DNA of 64,000 nucleotides from Amaricoccus macauensis_A (GCF_049800915.1 NZ_JBNAFY010000003.1:124001-188000); one strand, 5' to 3'; counted from the first letter of the stretch, positions 35,889 to 45,847 are shown. The notes: generated from the sequence alone by a model not told the origin. A program made the numbers and translations.

Positions 35889-36892
35889 CCAAAGCTTTTC
35901 AGGTTGTCGGTGTCGGCAACGCGATTGTGGATGTGATTTCGCGGATCGAGGACGATTTCCTGTCCGAGAACAAGGTCGAGAAGGGGATCATGCAGCTGAT
36001 CGACCGCGACCGCGCGGTCGAGCTCTATTCGCACATGGGCCCGTCGCGGGAAGTGTCGGGCGGATCGGCGGCGAACACCATTGCAGGCCTCGCCTCGCTC
36101 GGCGAACGGACGGCCTATGTGGGCAAGGTGAAGGACGACCAGCTGGGCGAGATCTTCGCCCATGACCTGCGTGCGCAGGGCGCGGTCTACGAGACGCCCT
36201 TCGCGCCAAAGGATCATGCCCATGAGACCGGACGCTGCATGGTGCTGGTGAGCCCCGATGGCGAGCGCTCCATGAGCACCTATCTCGGCGTGTCGGAGTT
36301 TCTCTCGGCGTCCGATATCGACGAGGCGCAGATGGCGCAGGCCGAGTGGCTCTTCCTCGAAGGCTACCGCTTCGACGGGCCGGACAGCCATGCGGCTTTC
36401 GCGCGGGCCATCCGGGCCTGCAAGGCTGCCGGCGGGAAGGTGGCGGTGACGCTGTCGGACCCGTTCTGCGTCGAGCGGCACCGGGATGCGTTTCTCGCCA
36501 TGATCCGGACGGATGCGGATCTCGTGGTGGCCAACGAGCACGAGTTGAAGTCGCTCTTCGAGACCGACGATCTGACCCATGCCATGGACCGGGCCGAGGC
36601 GGAGATCGCCATGACCGCCTGCACGGTGGGCGCGAAGGGTGCGCATCTGATCGCGGGCGGTTCGCGCGTTCATGCCGCGGCCACGGCCACAAGTGTGGTG
36701 GATGCGACAGGTGCGGGCGATCTCTTCGCGGCGGGGCTGTTGCACGGGCTGGCCACGCGCCGCGACATGCTCACCTGTCTGCGCATGGGCTGCGTGGCGG
36801 CGGCGGAGGTGATCTCCCATATCGGCGCGCGCCCGGAGCAGGATCTGCGGGAATTGTTCGCCCAGGAAGGGCTGGCGCAGAAGGCCGCCTGA
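35885..36892 (+). CDS. PfkB family sugar/nucleoside kinase (adenosine kinase-like)
   Basis: A 335-residue ribokinase-family kinase. GGSAANTIAGLASLG is the substrate loop and DATGAGDLFAAGLLHGLA holds the catalytic Asp. Many Alphaproteobacteria have this gene beside nth and annotate it adenosine kinase. It would phosphorylate adenosine or a sugar in the cytoplasm. A GTG start overlapping the nth stop (GTGA) is preferred to an upstream ATG that lies inside nth. Confidence 0.85.
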   Translation: MTKAFQVVGVGNAIVDVISRIEDDFLSENKVEKGIMQLIDRDRAVELYSHMGPSREVSGGSAANTIAGLASLGERTAYVGKVKDDQLGEIFAHDLRAQGAVYETPFAPKDHAHETGRCMVLVSPDGERSMSTYLGVSEFLSASDIDEAQMAQAEWLFLEGYRFDGPDSHAAFARAIRACKAAGGKVAVTLSDPFCVERHRDAFLAMIRTDADLVVANEHELKSLFETDDLTHAMDRAEAEIAMTACTVGAKGAHLIAGGSRVHAAATATSVVDATGAGDLFAAGLLHGLATRRDMLTCLRMGCVAAAEVISHIGARPEQDLRELFAQEGLAQKAA

Positions 36893-37093
36893 GGCCACTG
36901 CTCCGCACGAGGTGTGTTGCCCGGACCTGTCAGCTTTCGGCGCAAATGATGGGGTCTGCCCTCGCATGAAGCGGCGGAGACATGTCGACCACACGTCAAA
37001 TCCTCCGAGCCGAGCCCGGACGGCCATCGATCACCCCGCGCAGAATAGAGCGGTTCGTGATATCCTGACGGGACCACTTGCTTGGTCGGGACG

Positions 37094-37900
37094 ATGGCTT
37101 GGACGGAAGACGGGCTCTACGGGAGCGAGGCACAACGAAAGCTGCAAGCGCGCTCGCTGGCGGCGGCCGACACGGTCGCCGAGACACCGGGAGCCGTTTT
37201 TGCAGCCCGGCTGGCCGGAACGGACGATCCGGATCGGCTTGGCTGGCATCGGATCAGCGCCATATTGCGGGACGAGGGCGCGATGACGTTCCGCATGATA
37301 GCGCTCAAGGACTGCTCGGAAATCGAACGCCGCCTCGCGGATATCGGTTGCACCATCACCTGGTGGGATGTGTTTGATGGGTCTCGCGATGACATCAGGG
37401 CAGCCTGCAATGACATTCTTCGCCTGCCCCGCGACGACCTCGCATTAGCTGGGCGCTCTGCGAGCGCCGATGGGGATTTCCTTGGATCCGTGCAAGCTTT
37501 CATGGCCAAGTCCGGTGTGGCGCCCTTCCCTGCGCAGGTTCTGTCGGGAAGCGCGGGACCATCGACGCTGGCTGTCTTGCTCGACCCTGAGGATTGCTCG
37601 GTCGCTGCAACTGCCTTCTCCTATTTTCCCTACAATCGGTTCAGCGCGCACAGGGCCTCGGCCTGGGCAGGATTGGTCGCGGTCCGAGAGGATCTGCGGA
37701 ATCGGGGTGTCGGAGTTTGGGCCAATGCCCTCGCATTGAAGGGGGCGGTCGATGACCTCGGAGCGCATACGGTGCAGGAATTTGCGCGGACGAGCAACGT
37801 GCCCTCCTGCCGGATGATCGAGCGCTGCGGCCTTCGCCTTCGGCCCGATGTCCGTTCCGGAATCGCCCAGCCAGACGGCGCGCAAAGCTTCACGCGGTGA
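37094..37900 (+). CDS. GNAT-like acetyltransferase of unknown substrate
   Basis: About 268 residues. The C-terminal part has the GNAT acetyl-CoA motif VREDLRNRGVGVWANALAL (R-x-x-G-x-G) and the usual TSNVPSCRMIERCGLRL beta-strand/helix end. The N-terminal half (about residues 1-130) has no clear match. Acetylation of an amine is the likely reaction and the partner is unknown. The start is ATG 37094 or TTG 37082, and neither has a strong ribosome site. Confidence 0.6.
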   Translation: MAWTEDGLYGSEAQRKLQARSLAAADTVAETPGAVFAARLAGTDDPDRLGWHRISAILRDEGAMTFRMIALKDCSEIERRLADIGCTITWWDVFDGSRDDIRAACNDILRLPRDDLALAGRSASADGDFLGSVQAFMAKSGVAPFPAQVLSGSAGPSTLAVLLDPEDCSVAATAFSYFPYNRFSAHRASAWAGLVAVREDLRNRGVGVWANALALKGAVDDLGAHTVQEFARTSNVPSCRMIERCGLRLRPDVRSGIAQPDGAQSFTR

Positions 37901-38087
37901 TGCGCGCCACAGTGCCCAGCTTCTGCAACCATGTGCCGTAGTGCAGGTCCGGCCACGGAGTTTGCCATAAATCCTGCAAGGGGCCGCAGCTCCCCCGGCA
38001 CGCGTCAAGCCACAGGCCAAGGGTTGTTTCTCCGCGCGGGGGCGGCATGTCGTCTGGTGGTTTCATCAGCAGAGGGAGATGCGAGAC

Positions 38088-38615
38088 ATGACCGACATGC
38101 TTTTCCAGGGATGGGGTGGGATCCTGCGCACGATCCTGGTGGGCACGCTGGCCTATGGCCTTCTCGTCGCGGCGCTGCGCAGTTCGGGCAAGCGGACGCT
38201 GGCAAAGCTCAACGCCTTCGATCTTGTCGTCACCGTCGCCATCGGCTCGACGCTGGCGACTGTCCTCCTTTCTTCGGATGTGGCGCTGGCCGAAGGCGTG
38301 ACGGCGTTCGCGACGCTGATCGGATTGCAGTGGATCGTTGCCTATGCCTCCGTGCGGTCACGCAAGGTGGCGCGGCTGGTGCGCTCCGAGCCGCAGCTTC
38401 TCATGCGGGACGGAGAGATCTGCGTCGATGCGCTGCGCAGGGAGCGTGTCACGCAGGACGAACTGATGACCGTCATCCGCACCAGTCCGACCTCCGATCC
38501 CGACGAGGTGGCGGCCGTGATCCTTGAGAGCGACGGCTCCTTCAGCGTGATCCCGCGCCCCGAAGGTGGCGGGAACGCGAATTATGCGCGCGCCGGTCTC
38601 TCCGTGGGGGGTTAG
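38088..38615 (+). CDS. DUF421 (YetF-like) membrane protein
   Basis: A 175-residue protein with two to three N-terminal membrane helices, the family stretch RSSGKRTLAKLNAFDLVVTV and a cytoplasmic domain with LMRDGEICVDALRRERVTQD. Function unknown. DUF421 proteins are often near stress or spore-envelope genes. The ATG at 38088 has GGGAG 9 bp before it and is preferred to 38079. Confidence 0.87.
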   Translation: MTDMLFQGWGGILRTILVGTLAYGLLVAALRSSGKRTLAKLNAFDLVVTVAIGSTLATVLLSSDVALAEGVTAFATLIGLQWIVAYASVRSRKVARLVRSEPQLLMRDGEICVDALRRERVTQDELMTVIRTSPTSDPDEVAAVILESDGSFSVIPRPEGGGNANYARAGLSVGG

Positions 38616-38741
38616 GGCGCGGACGGCCTGGACCGAACCATTCCGAAGCGGTTCCGGCTCGGGATTTTCCGGAATTTTTTCGGAACCGTCGCTGGCTTCA
38701 CTCGTTGGGCGAGTATGCACAATGCGAGAAGGGAGATGACA

Positions 38742-39209
38742 ATGAAGTTCATGACCGCAACCGCAGTGGCACTGGCCCTGAGCGCAACCGCCGCCATGGC
38801 ACAGGATACGTCCGTCGATACGGAAGAGATGCAGGCCAGCGAGGATGGCGGCGCGAACGCCACCCATGACGGGCTGATCCGCACCCGCGACATCACCGAT
38901 GGCACGATCTACACGATGAATGCTTCGGACCATCAGAGCTGGGACCCGACCACACGTCACGATGAGGTCGGCAGCAGTTGGGAAAGCATCGGGGAGATCG
39001 AAGACCTGGTCCTCTCGCCCGACGGTAAGCTGGTGGGACTGGTCGCCGAGGTCGGCGGGTTCCTCGACGTGGGCGACAAGCACGTGATGATCCAGGTGGA
39101 CGACGTGAACCTCGTGGCGGTGGACGACACCGAATACGGGTATGTCACCCGGCTGACCGAGGAAGAACTGGAGTCGATGGAGGACGTCGACGAAGGGTTC
39201 TGGAACTGA
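38742..39209 (+). CDS. Exported PRC-barrel domain protein
   Basis: A 155-residue secreted protein with a signal peptide ending AMAQ near residue 20. It has a PRC-barrel fold (about residues 68-145), with GEIEDLVLSPDGKLVGLVAE as the family's first beta-strands. Strongly acidic. PRC-barrel proteins bind ribosomal, RNA or protein partners, but an exported one may be an envelope stress protein. Start chosen on GGGAG 8 bp upstream. Confidence 0.8.
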   Translation: MKFMTATAVALALSATAAMAQDTSVDTEEMQASEDGGANATHDGLIRTRDITDGTIYTMNASDHQSWDPTTRHDEVGSSWESIGEIEDLVLSPDGKLVGLVAEVGGFLDVGDKHVMIQVDDVNLVAVDDTEYGYVTRLTEEELESMEDVDEGFWN

Positions 39210-39230
39210 TTTCCACCGTCCCGGTATCGG

Positions 39231-39262
39231 GGCCGGCAGAGGGCTTCGCGCCCTAGCCGGCC
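39231..39262. terminator. Convergent terminator between the PRC-barrel gene and the chemoreceptor
   Basis: A two-tier stem: GGCCGGC (39231-39237) with GCCGGCC (39256-39262), and inside it A-GGGC (39240-39244) with GCCC-T (39250-39254) around TTCGC. It overlaps the last codons and stop of the chemoreceptor and starts 21 bp after the PRC-barrel stop, so it can act for both directions. Confidence 0.65.
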
Positions 39263-41532
39263 TTCAGCATCATGCCGCCTGTCCCGCCCTGGGGCAGGCG
39301 GAACTTTGCGACGGTCTCGCCGAGGGTGGCGGCCTCCCCGCTCAGCGCCTGGGTCGCATCGTTGGTATGGGAGAACATCGCGGCATTCTGTTGCGTCGCC
39401 TTGTCGAGCTCGGTGACGGACCGGCTGATCTCCTCGATCCCGCTGACCTGTTCCTTGGTCGACCCGGAGATTTCACTCACCAGGCCCGAGATCTTGTAAA
39501 TCGAGCCCACGATGCCCTCGAGCGCCTCGCCGACGCGGTTGACGAGATCGACGCCTTCCCGGATCTGACCGCCGTTGCCGCCGATGAGTTCGCGGATTTC
39601 CTGTGCCGCGGTCGATGACCGCTGGGCCAGAGCCCGGACTTCGGAGGCGACCACCGCGAAGCCCCGGCCCGCATCGCCTGCGCGTGCCGCTTCGACACCG
39701 GCATTGAGTGCGAGCAGGTTCGTCTGGAAGGCGATGTCCTCGATGACGCCAACGATGTTCGCGACCTTGTCCGACGACCCCTTGATTTCCCCCATGGCCG
39801 CGACCGCCCTCGCCACGAGCGCGCTCTTGCTTTCGGCATCGGCGGTAGCGTCGCGGACAATACCGTTGGTGGATTCGGCCCGCTCTGCGCTGGACCGCAC
39901 CGTTTCCGTGAGCTGATGCAGGGCTGCGGAGCTTTCCTCCAGGGACGCCGCCGAGCGTTCCGTACGGTTCGCCAGTTGATCGGCGGCCTCGGACAGGGAG
40001 GCCACGCTGCGCTCGATCGTGGCCGAGCTGCCGGAAAGATCCCGGATGACCTGGGCAAGCCGGCTCACGGCAAGGTTGAAATCCTTGCGCAACCGCTCGT
40101 AGCCCTCACCGAAATCGTCGGAAATCTGCGAATCGAGATCCCCTTCCGCAAGCTGGCGAAGCCCGAGCGCAAGCCGCTCGACCACACGGGTCTGCTCGGC
40201 AAGGCGCGCCTGGCGCTCCGCCTCGGCCTTGGCGCGGATCTCTGCCAGCCGCGCCGCTTCGGCCTCCTCCGCGGCCCGGTGGCGCGCCTCTTCCTCGCGC
40301 TTGTGTTCCTCGGCTTCGCGCTCACGCGCATGTTCGGCCTCGATGCGCTCCAACCTCTCGCGCTCCTCGCGGGCGCGAGTCTCTTCCCGTTCGCGCTCGA
40401 GCCGTCTCCGTTCGATCCCGCTTTCGCGGAAGACCTCGGCTGCCATTGCGATGGCCCCGATCTCGTCCTTGCGATCCTTGAAGGGAACAATGGTGTTGAA
40501 ATTCCGTTCGGCCAGCGCCTCGATGGTCCCTGACAACTGGCGCAGCGGCGTTCCGATCCGACGCGTCGTGACCTGTGCGCTGACGAATGCCACGGCAAAA
40601 CCGGCGGCAAATACGGCGGCCATCACGCCCATCGTGATCCAGGCGCGCTCCGTGACCTGATTCAGTTTGGTGGTCATTCCCTCGGAGGCGGTTTGCTGGA
40701 GTTCGTTGATCGCGAGAACAAGATCGTGGAGGGCTTCGCGAAGATCGGATACAGTTTCGGAATTGATCGCTACGGCCTGGCTGAGGCCCTCTTCCGCGTA
40801 GGTCGCGGCATCGAGCAGGCTGCGATCCACCTTCGTCAACCGTCGGGTCTTCAAGCGAACGAGATAGGACTCGGCCTTGTCAGGATTGCCGACAACCCTT
40901 TCGCCGGCATAGGTCAACATGGCGGCTTCCGCCGCGCCATAGGCCTGCAGCTTCTCTTCCAGAACCGGATCCGCAGCGGTGAAGGTCCGCTTCCAGCGCG
41001 CGAAGAGTGTCTGGCTCGGGTCGGTCGATATGCCGTCGAAGACCCCGAACCGGGCGGCATCGTCGAGGGACTTCATGTATCGCGCATTGTCGACCGCCAC
41101 CCGGTTGAGAAACGCGGCCACGTTCATCACGCGATCGTCCCCGACGAAGTAGTATGCGGCCAGATCCGCGTGACTGCCGAGCGCAGCATCTATCCGGGCA
41201 GAAAGCTCGTCCACGTCGAACTGGGAACTGATGGCGGGAACATGGGAGATCTCCTCCACGAATGCCGCGAACGCGCGCCGGATCTCCGCCTCAGATTCGC
41301 TATCCTGAAGCGGACTCGCGACATGAGACAGAACGGCCGTTTCGAGCGCCGTGGCCGTCTCGACCTGATGCACCGTATGGGTCGCGTCATGCACTTCGTG
41401 TTCGACCACCGACGAGATCGTGGAGACGATCGAAAAGGTTCCGATGACACCGACCAGGCCAATTGCCGCGGCCGCGGCCATGACAAGGCCGAAGGACACG
41501 GTCAGCTGTCTGGAAATCGAGTTTACTATCAT
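39253..41532 (-). CDS. Methyl-accepting chemotaxis protein with large periplasmic domain
   Basis: A 759-residue transducer. TM1 (about residues 10-35), periplasmic sensor (about 40-305, mostly helical), TM2 (about 307-330), a HAMP region, a long charged coiled coil (about 380-455, Glu/Arg-rich) followed by a second HAMP-like LRQLAEGDLDSQISDDFGEG, and the MCP signalling domain whose hairpin tip is IEDIAFQTNLLALNAGVEAA. It relays an unknown ligand to CheA in the inner membrane. A small exported protein of unknown function lies directly upstream. The ribosome site is weak. Confidence 0.9.
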   Translation of the reverse strand: MIVNSISRQLTVSFGLVMAAAAAIGLVGVIGTFSIVSTISSVVEHEVHDATHTVHQVETATALETAVLSHVASPLQDSESEAEIRRAFAAFVEEISHVPAISSQFDVDELSARIDAALGSHADLAAYYFVGDDRVMNVAAFLNRVAVDNARYMKSLDDAARFGVFDGISTDPSQTLFARWKRTFTAADPVLEEKLQAYGAAEAAMLTYAGERVVGNPDKAESYLVRLKTRRLTKVDRSLLDAATYAEEGLSQAVAINSETVSDLREALHDLVLAINELQQTASEGMTTKLNQVTERAWITMGVMAAVFAAGFAVAFVSAQVTTRRIGTPLRQLSGTIEALAERNFNTIVPFKDRKDEIGAIAMAAEVFRESGIERRRLEREREETRAREERERLERIEAEHAREREAEEHKREEEARHRAAEEAEAARLAEIRAKAEAERQARLAEQTRVVERLALGLRQLAEGDLDSQISDDFGEGYERLRKDFNLAVSRLAQVIRDLSGSSATIERSVASLSEAADQLANRTERSAASLEESSAALHQLTETVRSSAERAESTNGIVRDATADAESKSALVARAVAAMGEIKGSSDKVANIVGVIEDIAFQTNLLALNAGVEAARAGDAGRGFAVVASEVRALAQRSSTAAQEIRELIGGNGGQIREGVDLVNRVGEALEGIVGSIYKISGLVSEISGSTKEQVSGIEEISRSVTELDKATQQNAAMFSHTNDATQALSGEAATLGETVAKFRLPQGGTGGMMLKAG

Positions 41533-41616
41533 GAGTCCGGAACCTTCTCTGGCATCATATTCGGCGCGTCGTCCAACCTCATGGGTCGGACTGAAGGGCC
41601 GAAGGGTCAGTCCAGC

Positions 41617-42117
41617 TCAGTGCATGTGATCCATGTGTTCGACGGCCGCCGAAAGCTCGTCCTTCACCTGCATGAGGTTCATATCATCGCCGGTCCTGCC
41701 GTATTCCCCGAGCGCGACGTAGGCTGTCGCGGGATGGACGATCGACTCGGTGATCCCGAGCTCTTCACCAAAATGGTCGTAAGCATCGATATCGATGCCG
41801 GCGTCTCCGTATATCTCGCCATCGTGCCAAGCGGTTTCCAGCTCTTCGAGGTTCATCTCAAGCATGCTGTCGGCGTTGTCGGCCACGAAGTTCATGAGTT
41901 CCGCGGACTCGGGGTGTTCTGCCGCGTATTCCTTCGCGGCCTCCATCCCGATCGCCATCAACTGCTTCTGGTTTTCCTGAAGAGCCGCGACGTCGATATT
42001 GCCGGAATTGACCTGCACGATCGTATCGCTGACGATTGCGCGGTATTCGTCGGCATCGAACGCATGCACCGGCAGCGCCGTAGCCAACATGAGGAGGGAC
42101 AGGGCGGCACGTTTCAT
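41617..42117 (-). CDS. Exported protein of unknown function upstream of the chemoreceptor
   Basis: A 166-residue secreted protein with a signal peptide ending VHAF, then a mostly helical acidic domain and a His-rich end (HMDHMH). No family was recognised. It starts 7 bp after GGGAG and ends 84 bp before the chemoreceptor start, so the two are probably one operon. A ligand-carrying or metal-binding partner of the receptor would fit, but this is inference. Confidence 0.6.
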   Translation of the reverse strand: MKRAALSLLMLATALPVHAFDADEYRAIVSDTIVQVNSGNIDVAALQENQKQLMAIGMEAAKEYAAEHPESAELMNFVADNADSMLEMNLEELETAWHDGEIYGDAGIDIDAYDHFGEELGITESIVHPATAYVALGEYGRTGDDMNLMQVKDELSAAVEHMDHMH

Positions 42118-42320
42118 CACTATACTCCCAGGCGAACAGTTTCTTCGGTGCTGAGCAATACTTCGCAGAATTTAAAAGAGTATGACCTGCGGCGGGGTGG
42201 TTGAGCGGCCAGACCGCCGCCTATTTCGGGCAGTATTGCCCGGAGCCGGATTTGGTCCTTGACGGGGCGGCGTTTTGCGCCTTGCTACAGCCACATGAAT
42301 GACTGTGGGGAGATTTGAGC

Positions 42321-42704
42321 ATGGCGTACGATTACGATGACGAGAACATCTTCGCGAAGATCCTTCGCGGCGAGATCCCGAACAAGACGGTCCACGAAAC
42401 CGAGCATACGCTCGCCTTTCACGACATCCGCCCGCAGGCCCCGCTGCATGTGCTGCTGATCCCGAAGGGCCCATACGTGAACTCCGACCATTTCGGGCTG
42501 GAGGCGAGCGACGCGGAGATCCTCGATTTCTATCGCACGCTGGCGAAGCTGAGCCATGATCTGGGCGTGGCGCCCGGTGCGGACGGGCCGGGCTATCGCC
42601 TCATCGGCAATTCCGGCGATCATGCCCATCAGGAGGTTCCGCATTTCCATATGCATCTGATGGCCGGACGCTCGCTCGGCGCGATGCTGGTCAACCCGGC
42701 CTGA
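42321..42704 (+). CDS. HIT family protein (HinT-like)
   Basis: A 127-residue protein with the HIT triad at EVPHFHMHLMAG (H-x-H-x-H) and the FAKILRGEIPNKTVHETEHT N-terminus of the HinT branch. It hydrolyses purine nucleoside phosphoramidates in the cytoplasm. The ATG is preceded by GGGGAG. The zinc-finger gene follows after 90 bp. Confidence 0.9.
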   Translation: MAYDYDDENIFAKILRGEIPNKTVHETEHTLAFHDIRPQAPLHVLLIPKGPYVNSDHFGLEASDAEILDFYRTLAKLSHDLGVAPGADGPGYRLIGNSGDHAHQEVPHFHMHLMAGRSLGAMLVNPA

Positions 42705-42794
42705 TCGCCGCGGGATGTGCGCGGGCCATTGCCCGCCGCCACGCCGCCGCGCTAAGGAAGGCATGAGACAAGACGCAGCCTGACGGAGCCAGCC

Positions 42795-42980
42795 ATGAGC
42801 ATCCCCGCCCCGGAAGTCATCGAAGTGACCTCGACCCGTATCGCCTGCGACGGAGGTGTCGGCGCGCTCGGCCACCCGCGCGTCTGGCTGTCGATCGATC
42901 CCAAGACCGGGTTCGTCGAATGCGGCTACTGCGACCGGAAATACGTGCTGAAGCCCGGCGCGGCTTCCTCGGACCACTGA
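42795..42980 (+). CDS. Zinc-finger domain protein (zf-CHCC, NDUFS6-like)
   Basis: A 61-residue protein with one CHCC site (C18, H27, C43 and C46 as visible ligands), matching the short bacterial relatives of the mitochondrial complex I subunit NDUFS6. It may be associated with complex I or act as a small zinc protein. PolA starts one base after its stop. Confidence 0.85.
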   Translation: MSIPAPEVIEVTSTRIACDGGVGALGHPRVWLSIDPKTGFVECGYCDRKYVLKPGAASSDH

Positions 42981-42981
42981 C

Positions 42982-45813
42982 GTGGCGTTCGGCAAGGGTC
43001 ACCACCTGCATCTGATCGACGGCTCGGGGTTCATCTTCCGGGCCTATCACGCCTTGCCGCCGCTCACGCGGAAGTCCGACGGCCTGCCCATCGGGGCGGT
43101 CGCGGGATTCTGCAACATGGTCTTCAAGATGGTGGAGGATGCCAAGGGCTCGGACGCGCCGACCCATGTGGCGGTGATCTTCGACCATTCCGGCAAGACC
43201 TTCCGCAGCGACATCTACCCTGAATACAAGGCCCAGCGCCCGGAGCCGCCCGAGGATCTGCGGCCGCAGTTCTCGCTCATCCGGGATGCGACACGCGCCT
43301 TCAACCTGCCCTGCATCGAGAAGAAAGGCTATGAGGCCGACGATCTGATCGCGACCTATGGCTGCCTCGCGCGGGAAGCCGGGGGGCGCGTGACGATCAT
43401 CTCCTCGGACAAGGACCTGATGCAGCTGGTGGGCGGCGGGATCGAGATGCTCGACCCGATCAAGGCCCGCACCATCGGCCCGGACGAGGTGCGCGAGAAG
43501 TTCGGCGTCGCGCCCGAGAAGGTGGTCGATGTGCAGGCGCTGGCAGGCGATTCGGTGGACAACGTGCCCGGTGCGCCGGGGATCGGCGTGAAGACGGCGG
43601 CGCTGCTCATCGAGCAATACGGCGACATTGACACGCTTCTGGCGCGCGCCGAGGAGATCAAGCAGCCCAAGCGCCGGCAGACGCTGATCGAGTTCGCCGA
43701 CCAGATCCGGATCTCGCGCGAGTTGGTGACGCTCAAGTGCGACACGCCGCTCGACGAGACATTGGACGAGTTGGAGGTGCGCGAGCCCGACCCTGAGAAA
43801 CTTCTGACCTTCCTTGCGGAGATGGAGTTCCGCACGCTCTCGAGCCGGGTTGCGTCGAAATTCGACGTCGAGCCGCCGGTGATCGAGAGCAAGCCCGTGC
43901 CGTCTGCCAGCAGTTCGGCGGGCGACGGCGAGGGCTGGTCCGGCCCTGCGACATCGAGCTTTCCCGAGTTCAGCACGGCTGACTACGAGACGGTTCGCGA
44001 CCGCGCGGCTCTGGAGACCTGGGTCGAACGTATCCGGGAACGCGGCGTGGTGGCGGTGGATACCGAAACTACCGGTCTTGACGAGATGGTGGCGGATCTC
44101 GTGGGCATTTCGCTTTCGGTTGGGGCCGGAACGGGGTGTTACGTGCCGGTCGGGCATGTGGAAAAGGGCGACGGCGATCTCTTCGGTGCGGGCAAGCGCG
44201 CCGAGGGCCAGATGAGCCTTGAGGAAGCGCTGGAGATCCTGAAGCCTGTTCTGGAAGACCCGAGCGTTCTCAAGATCGGCCAGAACATGAAATACGACGC
44301 GAAGATCTTCTCGCGTCATGGCGTCGAAGTGGCGCCCATCGACGATACGATGCTGATCTCCTTCGCGCTGCACTCCGGGCTGCACGGCCACGGGATGGAC
44401 ATGCTCTCGGAGACCTATCTCGGGCACACGCCGATCCCGATCAAGCCGCTCCTGGGCTCGGGCAAATCCGCGATCACCTTCGACAAGGTGCCGGTGGAGG
44501 ATGCCAGCGCCTATGCCGCGGAGGATGCCGAGATCACCTGGCGGCTCTGGGAGACGCTCAAGCCCCGCCTGCCCTACGCGCGCGTGACCCGTGTCTACGA
44601 GACCATGGAGCGGCCGCTCATCCCGGTGCTGGCGAAGATGGAGATGGCGGGTGTGAAGGTCGACCGCGATCACCTGTCTCGCATGTCGGGGGCGTTTGCG
44701 CAGAAGATGGCGCAGCTCGAGGAGGAGATCCACGAACTGGCGGGCGGCAAGTTCAACGTGGGCTCCCCGAAACAGCTCGGCGAGGTGCTCTTCGACCAGA
44801 TGGGGCTCGAGGGCGGCAAGAAGGGCAAGACAGGCGCCTATGCCACGGGCGCGGATGTGCTGGAGACGCTGGCCGCACAGGGACACGATCTGCCCGCGCG
44901 GGTGCTCGACTGGCGGCAGGTCTCGAAGCTGAAATCGACCTACACGGACTCGCTGCAAGAGCACATCAATCCCGACACGGGGCGGGTGCATACGTCCTAC
45001 GTGATTTCGGGGGCGGCGACGGGGCGGCTCGCCTCGACCGATCCGAACCTGCAGAACATTCCCGTTCGGACCGAGGAGGGGCGGCGCATCCGCGAGGCCT
45101 TCATCGCGCCGGAGGGTCGGGTTCTGGTTAGCCTCGACTATTCGCAGATCGAGCTGCGCATCCTCGCGCATGTGGCCGATATCGAAGCGTTGAAACAGGC
45201 GTTCCGAGATGGGCTCGACATCCATGCCATGACCGCCTCCGAGATGTTCGGCGTGCCGGTGGAGGGTATGGACCCGATGGTCCGGCGGCAGGCGAAAGCG
45301 ATCAATTTCGGCGTGATCTACGGCATTTCGGCCTTCGGGCTGGCGAACAACCTGCGTATTCCGCGCGATCAGGCAAAAGAGTTCATCGACACCTATTTCG
45401 AACGCTTTCCGGGCATTCGCGAATACATGGATCGGACAAAGGCGTTTGCGAAGGAGAACCAATTCGTCGAGACGCTGTTCGGGCGAAAGATCCATACGCC
45501 GCAGATTTCCGCCAAGGGGCCGAAGGCAGCTTTCGCGCAGCGGGCGGCAATCAATGCGCCGATCCAGGGCTCAGCGGCGGATGTGATCCGGCGGGCGATG
45601 ATCCGGGTGCCGGAAGCCATCGAGAAACTGCCGGCGAAGATGCTGCTTCAGGTCCATGACGAGCTGGTCTTCGAGGTCGAGGAAAGCGCGGTCGAGGACA
45701 CGATCGCGGCAGTGCGCAAGGTGATGGAAGGCGCGGCGATGCCCGCGGTGGATCTCTCCGTGCCGCTGGTCGTCGATGCGGGAACCGGGCCGAACTGGGC
45801 CAAGGCGCACTGA
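42982..45813 (+). CDS. polA: DNA polymerase I
   Basis: A 943-residue family A polymerase with all three domains: 5' nuclease (residues 1-290, DGSGFIFRAYHALPP), 3'-5' exonuclease (about 345-540) with an intact AVDTETTGLD and KIGQNMKYDAKIF, and polymerase with motif A VSLDYSQIELR, motif B RRQAKAINFGVIYG and motif C QVHDELVFEV. It fills gaps and removes RNA primers, and it proofreads because the exonuclease Asp/Glu residues are kept. GTG start one base after the zinc-finger stop, so probably coupled. Confidence 0.96.
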   Translation: MAFGKGHHLHLIDGSGFIFRAYHALPPLTRKSDGLPIGAVAGFCNMVFKMVEDAKGSDAPTHVAVIFDHSGKTFRSDIYPEYKAQRPEPPEDLRPQFSLIRDATRAFNLPCIEKKGYEADDLIATYGCLAREAGGRVTIISSDKDLMQLVGGGIEMLDPIKARTIGPDEVREKFGVAPEKVVDVQALAGDSVDNVPGAPGIGVKTAALLIEQYGDIDTLLARAEEIKQPKRRQTLIEFADQIRISRELVTLKCDTPLDETLDELEVREPDPEKLLTFLAEMEFRTLSSRVASKFDVEPPVIESKPVPSASSSAGDGEGWSGPATSSFPEFSTADYETVRDRAALETWVERIRERGVVAVDTETTGLDEMVADLVGISLSVGAGTGCYVPVGHVEKGDGDLFGAGKRAEGQMSLEEALEILKPVLEDPSVLKIGQNMKYDAKIFSRHGVEVAPIDDTMLISFALHSGLHGHGMDMLSETYLGHTPIPIKPLLGSGKSAITFDKVPVEDASAYAAEDAEITWRLWETLKPRLPYARVTRVYETMERPLIPVLAKMEMAGVKVDRDHLSRMSGAFAQKMAQLEEEIHELAGGKFNVGSPKQLGEVLFDQMGLEGGKKGKTGAYATGADVLETLAAQGHDLPARVLDWRQVSKLKSTYTDSLQEHINPDTGRVHTSYVISGAATGRLASTDPNLQNIPVRTEEGRRIREAFIAPEGRVLVSLDYSQIELRILAHVADIEALKQAFRDGLDIHAMTASEMFGVPVEGMDPMVRRQAKAINFGVIYGISAFGLANNLRIPRDQAKEFIDTYFERFPGIREYMDRTKAFAKENQFVETLFGRKIHTPQISAKGPKAAFAQRAAINAPIQGSAADVIRRAMIRVPEAIEKLPAKMLLQVHDELVFEVEESAVEDTIAAVRKVMEGAAMPAVDLSVPLVVDAGTGPNWAKAH

Positions 45814-45819
45814 AAGAGC

Positions 45820-45847
45820 CGGCGCGGCGCGACTGTACGTGGCGCCG
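45820..45847 (+). terminator. Weak candidate terminator of polA
   Basis: CGGCGC (45820-45825) can pair with GCGCCG (45842-45847) around a 16-nt loop, with TTTCG behind. It starts 7 bp after the polA stop. The stem is short and the T-run minimal. Confidence 0.3.

Noticed and set aside
42817..45495. Long minus-strand open frame across polA
   Set aside because: Antisense to the polA exonuclease and polymerase domains, no recognisable family, typical GC-shadow content.
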